64,000 bases of DNA, from positions 30,778,029-30,842,028 of the forward strand of contig NC_091181.1 in NCBI RefSeq assembly GCF_040958095.1, in the 5' to 3' direction. The notes under the pieces are model-generated. The model did not search any database and was not told the origin of the DNA. It was given only the letters and a program-made list of their open reading frames with translations. Positions 42,904 through 54,827 of the stretch are shown here, one piece after another; positions within the stretch are counted from its first letter, which is position 1; each line of letters starts with the position of its first letter. The position numbers were made by a program, and so were the translations under genes. Source of the DNA: Procambarus clarkii (Eukaryota; Arthropoda; Malacostraca; Decapoda; Cambaridae).

Positions 42904-43760
42904 GAGCTGGGAGTGTGTGAGAGGGAAGCCACACGACCACGGGCCCTGGAGGACCTAAGTGGATAAGGTCATCAGGAAGGCTTCCCCCCCCCAACCCTCC
43001 TCTGGCCACGTCTCTTATTGCACACCAGGAGGGGAGAGGGGGAAGGCGCCCCCTAAAGCCCCCTCTCCGCCCATCACCCTGCCCATGATCCCTATTACTT
43101 CTCGTAGCAGCTTACAACTGTAACGGTGGTTACCATACAGTAAATATCGCGACCTATTGGTACAGTGGGGGGGGGGGGAGAGTGTACATCACCACACACA
43201 CACACACTAGGCTCTGTGGCCCACCGTGTACACCATTAACAACTACTAACGAGGACTCGTAATACTCTAGACGCTGCCAAAAGAAAGTTGATATGACTTG
43301 GCGACATTCCTGGGAATTAGCCTACAGACTTGAGTATTACTTGCATATCGACCGGTTAGGGAGAGAAAAGTCAGGAATTTTGGAGCAGCCAAAGTCCAGA
43401 AGAAAGCACTCACTCACTCTCACTATCCCCTCCAAGATGTTAGGAAACAAATGCGAGCATTTTGTGGAGGAATTTAAAGTATTATAAGCCAGGGTTCACC
43501 ACATGATCCTAACTCAGCAGTGGCCAATGTACTGGAGAAAGCAGCAGCAGTGTTTTGAATTTCCACGAGGCTACACGCTGTTTGTTATCCACCTGAACAC
43601 CGCCAGTGGGAACTTTCTCTGGGATTATTGAGCGTGTTTTAGGGTACTTGAGGCTCAAATGGTAACAGTGAGTTTCCTTTTCCTGACAATGCCAGGGCTT
43701 TCCCATTGTGATGGCCGAGAGTCCTGGTAGAGAGCACCGGGGACTGGCGCTCACGAGCCG

Positions 43761-43819
43761 ATTGATTGATGAAAATTAAGCCACCCAAGAGGTGGCACGG
43801 GCATGAGTAGCCCGTAAAT
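43761..43819 (-). mobile_element. micro-B retroposon, 5'-truncated
   Basis: attgattgatgaaaattaag tail, gccacccaagaggtggc hairpin and cgggcatgagtagcccgt core. Confidence 0.8.
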
Positions 43820-44429
43820 GGCAGATGTTTGGAGTGAATGTTATCTTCACCAGTGTCAACACAGATACCAGTGTCAACACGGATTACCTGGTCTATTTCG
43901 TGTTGGTGCCTCGAGTGCCTTGAGGCATTCTGGCAGTTGGTGTCCTGCGCCTTGTGTCATCATGCAGGGTATTGACCACTGAACAGCTCACACGGGCCGT
44001 CATTACCTTCCTGGTGTGTACTGTCTCAACTCCCTGCTGCCCCCCCCCCCACACACACACACACTTCTGTATACCTCCAGGCACTTCCCAGAGTTTCTGC
44101 AACTCCTCAGCCTGAGGTCAGGCCTCTCTTGTGTTACCTTGATTTAAAATGTTGTTGTTGACAGCGGCCCGTACGTCTGCGTTACGCTCCAGCTGTATGA
44201 AGTACTCATCAAGCCCCACACTCACTAATATGTATGTATGCTTAATCTGTAAGTACAATACACGAAAGCACTGTATCACTGCTCACATGTAAACAGATTT
44301 CACCGACTGTCAACGAGCATTGCTTGTATATCACCAACCAACATGTGTGTTCGGCTAACTATATATACCGTACTAATCATTAACTCAAGGCCAAAATTAC
44401 ACGACTAACAATTCGTTTAGTCATGTCAC

Positions 44430-44560
44430 CCATATGTACTCGCCTAATTGTACCCACCTAATTGTGCTTGCGGTGATTGAGCTCTGGCTCTTTGGTCCCG
44501 CCTCTCAACTGTCAATCAACAGGTGTACAGGTTCCTGAGCCTATTGGGCTATGTCTGTTT
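44430..44560 (-). mobile_element. CR1 LINE 3' end fragment
   Basis: tcgcctaattgtacccacct followed by attgtgcttgcggtgattga shows a duplicated end unit (the gap is a 17-bp tandem). It continues gtcccgcctctcaactgtca. No microsatellite is attached. Confidence 0.8.
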
Positions 44561-44895
44561 GGGCTTTATGTATAAGTGTTTACATACGTGTGTATAACCA
44601 CATGCACTCAACACTTCGCCACAGGAGAGAGCCAGCTTCCCTCGGCTTCATACTAAATTTCAAATTTCTACAAGTTTCCCCCCTTCGCTTGTAACTCTCC
44701 ATCCTTACTTTAAAGCGAGAAGAGGGGTGGGGGAGAGCTGGCACTACCACCACACTGTAGGCGCCGCTGACGGAGAAAGTACAGCAGGAAGGTTGGTGCG
44801 TGTAGTACGTTGACCCGCTCTTCCACCCACTCCTCCAGACACACCACACGCCCACACCCGCCCACTCTCCACATTCACAATAACAAATGATCCAT

Positions 44896-45076
44896 ATACA
44901 GACGATGAGTCACAATAACGTGGCTGAAGTATGTTGACCAGACCACACACTAGAAGGTGAAGGGACGACGACGTTTCGGTCCGTCCTGGACCATTCTCAA
45001 GCCGATTGAGAATGGTCCAGGACGGACCGAAACAACGTCGTCGTCCCTTCACCTTCTAGTGTGTGGTCTGGTCAAC
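44896..45076 (+). mobile_element. FB foldback element with TSD
   Basis: Flanked by aacaaatgatccat, 14 bp (44882-44895 and 45077-45090). Leader cagacgatgagtcacaataa; arm dinucleotide GG on the left with CC on the right. Confidence 0.92.
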
Positions 45077-45559
45077 AACAAATGATCCATTTTCAGCACT
45101 TCCCTGCCCCCGCCTGCATGGGAGACTGCCATAGGAAGCACCGTGGGGCCGTCACCGTGGGGCCGTCACCGTGGGGCTGTCACCGTGGAGCCCCACTCCC
45201 ACCTTGCCAACACCTGGTCGGCCCCGGCCGGTCTACCTGCCACACCACTGACACTTTCAACAACACTTTCTATGTCGAAGAATGATCGTGGTCCAGTAAG
45301 CGGTGTGTCTGTGTGTGGGGGGGGGGAGGAGACCACGGATCACAATTCCCACATTAGATTTCCTCGCGTAATCTATTAATGATCAATTATGGAAGCATGA
45401 TTAAAATGCCAAACCTGTGACTGGGCTCCGCCTCTCATATTATTCCTAGGTGGCAGTAAAAAATTAATAATAACTTGTTTTATGAGGATATGAACACTGA
45501 AGAATTACAAGTATGAAACCTTGAGATGAAATTATGTTCATAACAATAATAAAAGGTGC

Positions 45560-45737
45560 AGACGAGGAGTCACAATAACCTGGCTGAAATATGTTGACCA
45601 GACCACACACTAGAAAGTGAAGGGACGACGAGGTTTCGGTCCGTCCTGGACCATTCTCAATCGGCTTGAGAATGGTCCAGGACGGACCGAAACGTCGTCG
45701 TCCCTCCACTTTCTAGTGTGTGGTCTGGTCAACCAGC
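45560..45737 (+). mobile_element. FB foldback element with TSD
   Basis: Flanked by aaaaggtgc (45551-45559 and 45738-45746). Leader agacgaggagtcacaataac; arm dinucleotide AG on the left with CT on the right. It lies about 480 bp from the previous copy in the same orientation. Confidence 0.88.
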
Positions 45738-46322
45738 AAAAGGTGCTTGGTGGATACCACCAGCAGCCCACCTTGTGTGGAGCCAGGCTGGGGGCACCAC
45801 TGTAGAACCCCCAGCCTGGTAGTTTTGCACACCACTAGATGAGTCCCGTCGCGAGCACTAGGCAAGGAGCCAGGGCGGCCAGGAATGTGGCATCTTCCTA
45901 GAGAAAAACAATCCCAATAAGGCATCGTCCCAATAAAAATCGAAAAAGACGTCCCAATAAGGCATCCCCTCATCCTGCCTCCCCTTACATATGTATATAA
46001 TTATGTATGTGTTTGTGTTTACTCTCACGTAACAACGTGTTGGACTGAAGACGGCTACAGGTCCCCCCCGCCCCTAAGAGAGGAAGGTCCATGCATGCTG
46101 CAGCCTCCTTGAGCGGTGGTCGGGGGCCATCACGGAGGGCTGGCCGGCCTCCTCACCACCACCTACTCTCTCCTGGGGTTTCTCTCTACTTATCTACCGC
46201 AGTCTCCTTCAAGTGCTGTGGCATCGTGTCTAATTATACCTGCATCACCAACCGCGGCGTCGTCTCTCCAGTTTCACTTAAAGCCACTAACAAAACTACG
46301 CTATCATGTGCATTACAGTATA

Positions 46323-46714
46323 ACCGCAGCTGAACTTGTCAAGAACACGTGTGCAACCGCAGCTGAACTTGTCAAGAACACGTGTGCAACCGCAGCTGAA
46401 CTTGTCAAGAACACGTGTGCAACCGCAGCTGAACTTGTCAAGAACACGTGTGCAACCGCAGCTGAACTTGTCAAGAACACGTGTGCAACCGCAGCTGAAC
46501 TTGTCAAGAACACGTGTGCAACCGCAGCTGAACTTGTCAAGAACACGTGTGCAACCGCAGCTGAACTTGTCAAGAACACGTGTGCAACCGCAGCTGAACT
46601 TGTCAAGAACACGTGTGCAACCGCAGCTGAACTTGTCAAGAACACGTGTGCAACCGCAGCTGAACTTGTCAAGAACACGTGTGCAACCGCAGCTGAACTT
46701 GTCAAGAACGTGTT
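46323..46714. repeat. 33-bp minisatellite, near-identical units
   Basis: Eleven complete copies and a partial of accgcagctgaacttgtcaa plus gaacacgtgtgca, with no substitutions that I can see. It is a very recent expansion. It stays open in several frames because 33 is a multiple of three. Confidence 0.97.
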
Positions 46715-46737
46715 CAACAGCGGGATGTCTTGCAACT

Positions 46738-46994
46738 CTGACAGCTGAGTGGACAGCGCTTCGGATTCGTAGTCCTGAGGTTCCGGCTTCGACCCCCAGT
46801 GGAGGCGGAGACAAATGGGCAAAACGTTTCTTTTACCCTAATACCCCTTGATACCTAGCAGTAAATAGGTACCTGGGAGTTAGACAGCTGCTACGGGCTG
46901 CTTCCTGGGGGGGTGTATAACAAAAAAAAAAGAGGCCTGGTCGAGGACCGGGCCGCGGGGACGCTAAGCCTAGATATCATCTCAAGATAACCTA
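46738..46994 (+). mobile_element. S2 SINE, full length
   Basis: Head acagctgagtggacagcgct with ggttccggcttcgaccccca as a diverged B box, body aatacccttgatacctagca, tail gaggaccgggccgcggggac to ctcaagataacctaac. It follows the 33-bp array after about 23 bp. Confidence 0.85.
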
Positions 46995-47214
46995 ACCCCC
47001 CTCCCCCCCTGCCTGCTGTTCCAGGTGCCCGCGGGACTCCGCAACACTCACACCTCAACACACGGAGACTATTGATATTAACTTTATTACTACTGTCAGG
47101 AGTGGCACGGTAGGGACCTCAATGACACTGCTCTTGAGAACGTTCAGCCCGCCTCATTCAGGGGTGACCACCCCGCCACAACTACTGGCCTGTTGGTAGT
47201 TACCTGTAGTTGGC

Positions 47215-47305
47215 TGTTGTTGTTGTTACAGATTCAGCTACTAGGAATAAGTTTCAAGTAGCACGGGCTATGGTGAGCCCGTAACTTACTTGGCACAGGA
47301 GCGGT
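47215..47305 (-). mobile_element. micro-A retroposon with TSD
   Basis: 91 bp between ctgtagttggc copies (47204-47214 and 47306-47316), from the gttgttgttacagattcagc tail to cttacttggcacaggagcgg. Confidence 0.9.
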
Positions 47306-47429
47306 CTGTAGTTGGCGCTACTCACGACTTGTATACAACACCGTTGATGTGTGGCTGTGTAACACCACTGGTGAGGAGCCTTAAAACACCACTGATAAAG
47401 GCCCCATACAACACCACTGACAAGGAGAA

Positions 47430-47501
47430 CTACGGGCTCACCATAGCCCGTGCTGCTTGGAATTTTTTGTTCCAAGTAGCAAATCTTAAACAACAACAAC
47501 C
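47430..47501 (+). mobile_element. micro-A retroposon
   Basis: tacgggctcaccatagcccg core, hairpin gctgcttggaatt...gttccaagtagc, tail aaacaacaacaac. It lies in a stretch of short acaccactga repeats, so a duplication cannot be assigned safely. Confidence 0.85.
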
Positions 47502-47934
47502 ACAACCACTGACAAAGGTTCAATACGGACAAAACCTGGTCACATTCAAGGCACACGTGCTGATTGGGTTATTTGTTTCAGCCCGGTTATAGTGACTAAC
47601 TCTCTACAACGGGCACCTGTATATTACTGAAGGTGCTGACAGGAGGCCACCACAACCTTTGATACAATTAACAGCTCGGATTCAGTACTAAATATTACCC
47701 AACGACTAACGACGTAAGGCGATTGAAAAGACGAAATTTACGGTCACGTTGGGCATGGAGACGTTCACATGGTGTGCCAACTGTGTACAAAGAAAACGGG
47801 TTTGGATGTATGGGAGCAATAGCTATCCTAAATTTCCCATTCCCATGACAAAAAAACAAAAATCTTATGGGAAATGGCATTTGATGGTGCAAATTTATGA
47901 TAGGAAACGCTACCCCTCTCCCCAGCGTAGCAAG

Positions 47935-48096
47935 ATTGATTGATTGATTGATGATGATTAAGCCGCCCAAAAGGTGGCACGGGCATGAATAGCCCGTAAG
48001 TGGTGGCCCTTTTGAGCCATTACCAGTATCAACAGATGATACTGGAGATCTGTGGAGGTGCGACTGCACCCTGCGTGACGGGAGATGTCTCCCGTG
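47935..48096 (-). mobile_element. micro-B retroposon, full length with TSD
   Basis: 162 bp flanked by agcgtagcaag (47924-47934 and 48097-48107). Four successive hairpins can be drawn: gccgcccaaaaggtggc, cgggcatgaatagcccg, the agtatcaacagatgatact arm pair, and cgggagatgtctcccg. The tail is (ATTG)n as read on the plus strand. Confidence 0.92.
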
Positions 48097-48282
48097 AGCG
48101 TAGCAAGGCTGTATATACCTTAATATTGTCATTTGTGCAAGGGATAGGCTTCGAGAGGATGTGGTTGGTGCCTGGCCCTCGACACCACAGGAGCAGCTCA
48201 ACACAGTCTTGTGTCGTGGAATGTCTTGGTGTCAGACGTTGGGTTCAACTTTAACATTTCTTAACCTTTGTTTAACTCACTT

Positions 48283-48940
48283 GACCACCTCCTTGTGCCT
48301 CACTCTCCTCACTATCACCTCTTGACCACCACCTGGTGCCTCACCCTCCTCACTATCACCTCTTGACCACCTGGTGCCTCACCCTCCTCACTATCACCTC
48401 TTGACCACCTAGTGCCTCACCCTCCTCACTATCACCACTTGACCACCACCTAGTGCCTCACCATCACCCCTTGACCACCTTCTGGTGCCTCACCCTCACC
48501 CCTTGACCACCTCCTTGTGCCTCACTCTCCTCACTATCACCTCTTGACCACCACCTGGTGCCTCACCCTCCTCACTATCACCTCTTGACCACCTGGTGCC
48601 TCACCCTCCTCACTATCACCTCTTGACCACCTAGTGCCTCACCCTCCTCACTATCACCACTTGACCACCACCTAGTGCCTCACCATCACCCCTTGACCAC
48701 CTTCTGGTGCCTCACCCTCACCCCTTGACCACCTCCTTGTGCCTCACTCTCCTCACTATCACCTCTTGACCACCACCTGGTGCCTCACCATCCTCACTAT
48801 CACCACTTGACCACCACCTGGTGCCTCACCCTCCTCACCATCAACCCCTGACCACCTCCTGGTGCTTCACCCTCCTCACTATCAGCCCCTGACCACCACC
48901 TGGTGCCTCACCATCCTCACCATCACCCCTTGACCACTTG
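48283..48940. repeat. Higher-order satellite, 222-bp period
   Basis: Short units of ttgaccaccacctggtgcct plus caccctcctcactatcacc are grouped in a larger block. Marker ccttgtgcct recurs at 48291, 48513 and 48735, exactly 222 bp apart. The third block diverges after about 60 bp. Confidence 0.92.
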
Positions 48941-50362
48941 AGTTGAATGTTCGCGTTCACTGTGTGTTTAAGGGGGTCAGTTGTTTCTCAGGGGTCAGGA
49001 GCATGTAGGTGGAAGGGAGTGGGGGGGGGGGGGGGCTGGCGTGTGTGGGGCTGGTGGGGTGGGGGTGCAGGAGCTGTGGGGAGGTGCAGGAGGGGGTGAG
49101 GAGCAGTAATCCCCCAGGGCGTCCCAACAACGGAACACAATCTGCCACACACACCTTCCTGTAAGTGACATTTTACAATACAAAATACCATCCACAGTTG
49201 GGTGTGAGAGAGAGGGGCAGCTGGTGGTGTGAGGGTGGGTGTATCCAGGTCTCCCCCCGCCCACCTACACCACCACCCACCTCACACCGTTCCCAACGCT
49301 GCCTTAAGGCAAAAAAGAGTCAACAAAGTCAGGTACACGAGACTAAGCAAATTATTAACCAGATCAGCGGCCATTAATGACCCTGGAATGAAAAGATTCC
49401 TTGTTTGTATCTTATCTGTAAGGCTCTCGTCCCAGGCCTCGACAAGCTTAATGAGACTTGTGGGGTATTAGGGTCAAGCCTCCTAGTTTAATTTAAGCCT
49501 AGTGACCGATAATTATCATAGCCGTAGTCTCCAGTAGTGGCCAGGGGACTGTGGGACACAAGCCGCAGTGTCAGCTCACCTGGCCACACTGAGACAGACA
49601 CTACACACGTGGCCACACCTCACCACACAGGGCCAGACACAACACACCTGGCCACCCAGGGGACACTAACAACTACCTCCGTTACAATGGCTCAGGTGTT
49701 GCCTGGCCCCCAGCTCCTCCACGCACGATAACCACCTCAGTATACACTACTACACACCTCAGTATCCCCCTCCACCCCACCACAATACTACTGCTCAACC
49801 ATTACCCAGTTAATAAAAATATAAAAGTGGTAATACAAAAAAGTGCAGCTCTTGCAACACTGCAACCCTTCTAGGGCAGCTGCATACATGCACATGTTCC
49901 TAAAATGATAAAAACTGAATATTAGATTTCCTGGAGTGGGAGGGAGGGAAGAAATAGGGGAGGGAATGAGAGGGGGAGAGAGGGAAGGAGAGAGGAGATA
50001 TTGGGGGGGAAGACTAGGTTGGAGTAGAGGGGGAAGAGTGGGGGGAGGTAAGGAGAGAGGGGATCTTGGGGAGACGTCAGAAAATGTAGAAGGGCGAGGA
50101 GAAAGGGAAGCAAGGAGAAAGGGAAGCAAGGAGAAGGGGGGGGGGGATAAAGGAGACAGTAGCGAGGGGGTGAGATTCTGAGAGTGTGTGTGTGGAAGAG
50201 ACCCGGACACCACCGGATACCCCATGCAGTATCAAATGTAAACAAAGACACCACAGACAGTTTCCCCCTACACACCGTTACCACAGAAGAGACCAGGACA
50301 CAGCCTTCCACACCAACCCATCCCTAGCAGACGCTCACAAGGGACCTCCATATACCAGGGAC
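48941..50362. other. Unique and purine-rich DNA, no supported gene
   Basis: Holds a G run near 49021-49034 and a GGGA/GAGA-rich purine stretch at 49930-50170 on the plus strand. Open frames on the pyrimidine strand there are low-complexity. Confidence 0.4.
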
Positions 50363-50628
50363 CAGATTCACGAAGCAGTTACGCAAGTACTTACGAACCT
50401 GTACATCTTTTCTCAATCTTTGCCGGCTTTGTTTACAATTATTAAACAGTTAATGAGCTCCGAAGCACCAGGAGGCTGTTTATAACAATAACAACAGTTG
50501 ATTTGGAAGTTTTCATGCTTGTAAACGGTTTAATAACTGTAACCAAAGTCGTCAAAGATTGGGGAAAGATGTACACGTTCGTAAGTACTTGCGTAACTGC
50601 TTCATGAATCTGGCCCCTGGATAGTACC
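50363..50628. mobile_element. MITE, best-preserved copy
   Basis: The left end accagattcacgaagcagtt and right end cttcatgaatctggcccctg are inverted complements. The two halves are near-palindromic over the full length. No transposase. The flanking ata on both sides could be a 3-bp duplication, but this is uncertain. Confidence 0.88.
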
Positions 50629-50914
50629 TGGATGGAGTTTTGGAAGTTCCTCTACTCCCGAACCCCGGGGTGCCCAGGCTTGACTTGTGAAAGCTCACAC
50701 CTCAAGCCTCCTTACTCACATATGTTCACCCCCAAGACGCTAAATCCTTTATACGTGATGGTTAAGAGCCAAAAATGCAACCTGAGGCCAACAAGACCGA
50801 CACGAGCACTCTTTGGCTGCTCCAGGACCCACCATGGACCCGCTTCAGAGGCCGAGCTATTAAGACAGCCTATGATCTTGTCAGATGACCCACCCAGATA
50901 GCCCCAGACCTCAC

Positions 50915-50980
50915 CTGGTGTTGAGCAGGAGTCGCGAGGCGTCACACACTGGCAAGCTGCTCCTCACCGCCTCGCCATAC
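50915..50980 (-). CDS. Candidate short exon, unknown protein
   Basis: A minus-strand 66-bp segment between acceptor ctggtggcag and a consensus donor CACCAG|GTGAGG. It encodes YGEAVRSSLPVCDASRLLLN then T, in a phase (2 bases left over) compatible with the Cobl-like exon at 7934-8110, but that phase is common. No family recognised. Confidence 0.4.
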
Positions 50981-51122
50981 CTGCCACCAGAAACGTACAA
51001 TGTAAATATCTCTTCTCAAGTCATCACCTTTTACAAGACTTCAATAAGAAACATTTTGCCTTAAAACAATTTAATTAATAATTATTAATTAATTAATTAA
51101 TCTAGTTATTTTATACTACCTC

Positions 51123-51202
51123 AAGTTCAAGTATGTTTATTGAGACAAGAAAGAAATACATCTCAAAGGGATAGAGTAGCTTAGGCTATCTCTACCCCAC
51201 TA
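51123..51202 (-). mobile_element. micro-D retroposon with TSD
   Basis: 80 bp between atactacctc copies (51113-51122 and 51203-51212). On the minus strand it starts ggggtagagatagcctaagc and ends caataaacatacttgaactt with the CTTGAA-type tail. Confidence 0.9.
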
Positions 51203-51539
51203 ATACTACCTCTAATATATCCAGTAGGGTCCAAAACCTGTACCGGCATGAACATTACTACGTCATAATGACTTCATATACAGAAACATTTTTATATTAT
51301 ATATGTAATCATAATTAGTTTAGGTTAGGTGTGCTAATAGTAATATTCATATTAATATCTGTGAGCCTCTCATTAATAAACTAGATTCAAAAAAGTCTTT
51401 TAAAGAATGTGCATATCAAGTTGTCAACGCCTGTAGACAACCCCCCAAGGCGCAAACAACAGTTCCCGTGATCCCTTAATTAGCGCTTGTACCAGCGAGG
51501 GGCGACCATGTGCACCAGATCACAAGAAAACACTCATTA

Positions 51540-52190
51540 TGGCCTATTTCCCGCATTTTCTGGCGGGAGGGTTACCACCCGCGCGCACGGCCATCACGCG
51601 CTGCTTAGTCCAAACAACCTCTCATTTATACCACATCTTTAGTCAATGTACAACTAAATAATAATAGTAATAAATGTTAAAAAAAATGCCCGCTATCATG
51701 ACAATTATAAGCAATGTGTTATAATATAAACAAGTTATATTAACTATACAGGTGAAACCACAACGCTGGCAACCGTCTCGGCGGACTTCCTGACAACATG
51801 GGGGGGGGGGGGGGCGCCAACGGTCGGGGAACTTTGGTCCTTCAGGGCGCTTGTTTCACCTTAATATTTGTCATCTCTTCCGTTTTTACGGTGTAATTGC
51901 TGTATGAGCCGGGAAGAGTGCCACGCTGCCACACCGCCACAGGCCGTGTGGTGTTCACACGTAGCGGCAGCGTTCTCCAGCGAGTTCCTTTCTAACCTTT
52001 CAGGGACAGGGTCATGAGCAAATTGCAACTTAAATTTAAAACAATAGATAACATTGCATAATCTAAAGCTAAAAATGCCAACTTGCCAAGGCCTAAAGTG
52101 GCAAATTTCTGACGCAGAACTGTTATACTCAAATTCTGTCAGTTGAAATGTAACCAATCACAGGCGAGTAGGCCTCTGACGTCATGCCAG
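51540..52190. promoter_or_regulatory. Possible promoter-like stretch
   Basis: TTTCCCGC (51549-51557 region) and TGGCGGGA follow each other within about 20 bp, both matching the E2F consensus. A CCAAT box (aaccaatcac, about 52152) and a palindromic CRE (TGACGTCA, about 52177) come further right. The area is comparatively free of repeats. No first exon could be assigned, so this is motif evidence only. Confidence 0.25.
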
Positions 52191-54654
52191 ACAGAGGAGC
52201 ATCAGGCATGCTCCCAGCAGCTCAGTTATCCTCACAGGCTCATAGTAGAAGGACCTCGGCTAGGCAGATATATACCTTGCAATCTCAGTCAATACAGCCT
52301 ATGGGTGTCGGAGGAATGATTACAGACATGTCAGGCTCAGTGACTCAACTATTAAGTCAAACTTCCGGACTCCAACAATTATTTGGCATTTCTTCAGAGT
52401 TTATAAAATTGTTGGTGGAAGTCCACTTTAACAAACCTAAAATACTTTTGTAAGAAAAGTGGGTTTTTGTTTTACCTCTATGGCAATGGCTCAGCAATGA
52501 CACTAGCCCTCAACAGTTGAGTCAAGATTAATTTAGCCGAACAAAGCGAAACCCACATTAAAAGACGTCTGTCTGCTCTACTTACTACTAGACCATTAAC
52601 TCTACAACCTTGTAGGAACTAGACCATTAACTCAATACAGACCTGAAAGAACTACCAGACTATAAGCTTTTCACGACCTTACGGGAATCACTAGGCTACG
52701 CTAACTCTACAACCCTGCGGAACCTCTGAGCTATTAACTACCTGCAACCCTCACGGGAACTACCGTCTTGCACAACGACTTCCTTGTACATTACCTCAGC
52801 GACGTTCGCTCCATTGCATGAATTTCTTATTTGTGTTTAGTCATAAAAAGTCAGGTATATAGTTACCCGCGTTCCAAAGTTTAGTTACCAGCGTAGTAAC
52901 CAGTGTATAGTTACTAGTAAGTAAACAAACATTCCGACTCGGGTACCAACGGGCACACACAGTTTGTGTGTGAAAAGCTTTGGAAATATTCGAAAAGCTG
53001 GTGGTGTTCTCGTAACACCAGCTCTCACACACCAGGCAACACTCCCACACACAAAATGCAAGAAAATTAAGAATACAATAATTGCAAACTAATGCTACTT
53101 TCTGTTTATATGTTTTGTGTGTGGACAGACAGGCAGGAGAGTTATCCAGTAGACAAAATATTGAAATTCTTGCAAGGCAGGATCAAGTAAAAATAACATT
53201 GAGGTTAAACGTTTAAGGCTCATGCTCTGTGATATGAAACATTGGTTTACTGAGAATTATATAAACTATATGTATTGTAATATTTTCCTTGAAAATTGAT
53301 TTATACGAGTTTTATATTGTATATTATTTAATAATAAAAAAAGCTTTCTAGCCTTTCTCAAATGTTATATATACAAAACAAGAGTAATAGGATGTATATA
53401 GTCGGTCTATTGGATGACAAGATAATACAGGGTGCATTGATAAGTCAATAAAAGGAACAACTGAGACTCATAGGCTACATTCTTGATACTACGAAAAGCC
53501 TATATCTGAAAATGTTCAGTTTTTGGCTTCATCTCTGGCTTGATGCCTTTAGGATAATGATATTTTAATATATTTACCATTTCAGCACTGAAAAAACTCA
53601 AAATAATCTAAAATATCAAATATTGTTTTGTTCTGAATACAAAAGTTTAGTAGAGTTTGTAAAGCGCGCACACGTCTGCCAGCCCGCCCAAACAACGCCC
53701 CAAGTACAAGCCTTATGCAGCAGTAATATCAAAACCAAAAGTCATGAGCTATCATAACGGCATCTTATAACGTAGCCACAATATCGCTACAAGGACATGT
53801 CCCCCCATCACTTCATAGTTGTACAGCATGTCTTTGAAACGTTCAAAGTGAAACACACAGCAGAGAGCTGGTGTGTCTAAACTTGGTACAGCAGAATGAC
53901 GCTTGCTTTCCCTCGATTTATGGTTAATGGAGGAGAAAGTTGGGCCTGTTATGACCTCTGGTTCCCTCTACTATTTTGCTGGATGCGCTTACTATACAAG
54001 ATGGCGCTTTGGAGGCAGGCTGGCCACCTCCCTCCAGGTTTTGGCAAGATCAGGCTCGCCACCTCCCTCCAAGTTTGGCAGGATCAGGCTGGGCTACCGT
54101 TAACTGTGACAGGGACGAATCTCCCAACCCTGAGTTTTGCATGTGTAAACTCTGCGAGGAGAAACCGAGTCATCATTGAGTATCCAGCTACTGGACTCTT
54201 CAGACCTGCCAGGTACCAGGAGTTTTGTAATTACTTTGTCGACTCTCGTGTTTTTCACGATATCCTTATACTGCACCGCAAATTTACAAGCTCAGGCTAC
54301 TGATCGCATGCCCCCTGCATGATGGGGGATTTCTTAGCACCACATACCCAGCTCTTGACACTATGTAACCGTTCATATTGTCTAGGGTAGCTGCATAAAT
54401 CCAGATGTACCTAAATGTACTTGGGAGTACTAAGTTTGAGGGTTGGAAGCCTCCTCATAGCCTACTGATTTTATTATTATTATTGATGTCAAGTTGACAT
54501 TATTATTAATTCTGATGTCAGGTTGACAGTACCGTGAATATCGTCTGCTGGTATTTTGCATGGGGGAGGAAATAATGCTATTCTGTTCATTCACCCTAAA
54601 ACACCCTGGAAAAAGCAACTGAATACCCAGGCAGGCGCCACGTTGCGTTCAGGA
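52191..54654. other. Unique AT-rich DNA, no gene recognised
   Basis: Includes a direct repeat of gccacctccctcca (54024 and 54058) inside a 135-codon plus-strand frame (53896-54303) that resembles no family I know. The rest, to 54655, shows no exon with both splice sites. Confidence 0.4.
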
Positions 54655-54680
54655 ATCCATCCATCCATCCATCCATCCAT

Positions 54681-54722
<42 letters not shown>

Positions 54723-54753
54723 ACACACACATACACACACACACATACACACA

Positions 54754-54824
<71 letters not shown>
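54655..54824. repeat. (TCCA)n and (CA)n microsatellite
   Basis: A short tccatccatcc run leads into about 150 bp of CA with regular TACA interruptions near 54719, 54731, 54745 and 54759. Confidence 0.96.

Positions 54825-54827
<3 letters not shown>

Noticed and set aside
46323..46714. Array of identical 33-bp units read as a CRISPR-like array
   Set aside because: There are no spacers; units are directly adjacent, and the DNA is clearly from an animal genome.
53896..54303. 135-codon plus-strand frame
   Set aside because: No recognised domain and an internal direct repeat; this length can occur by chance in 64 kb.
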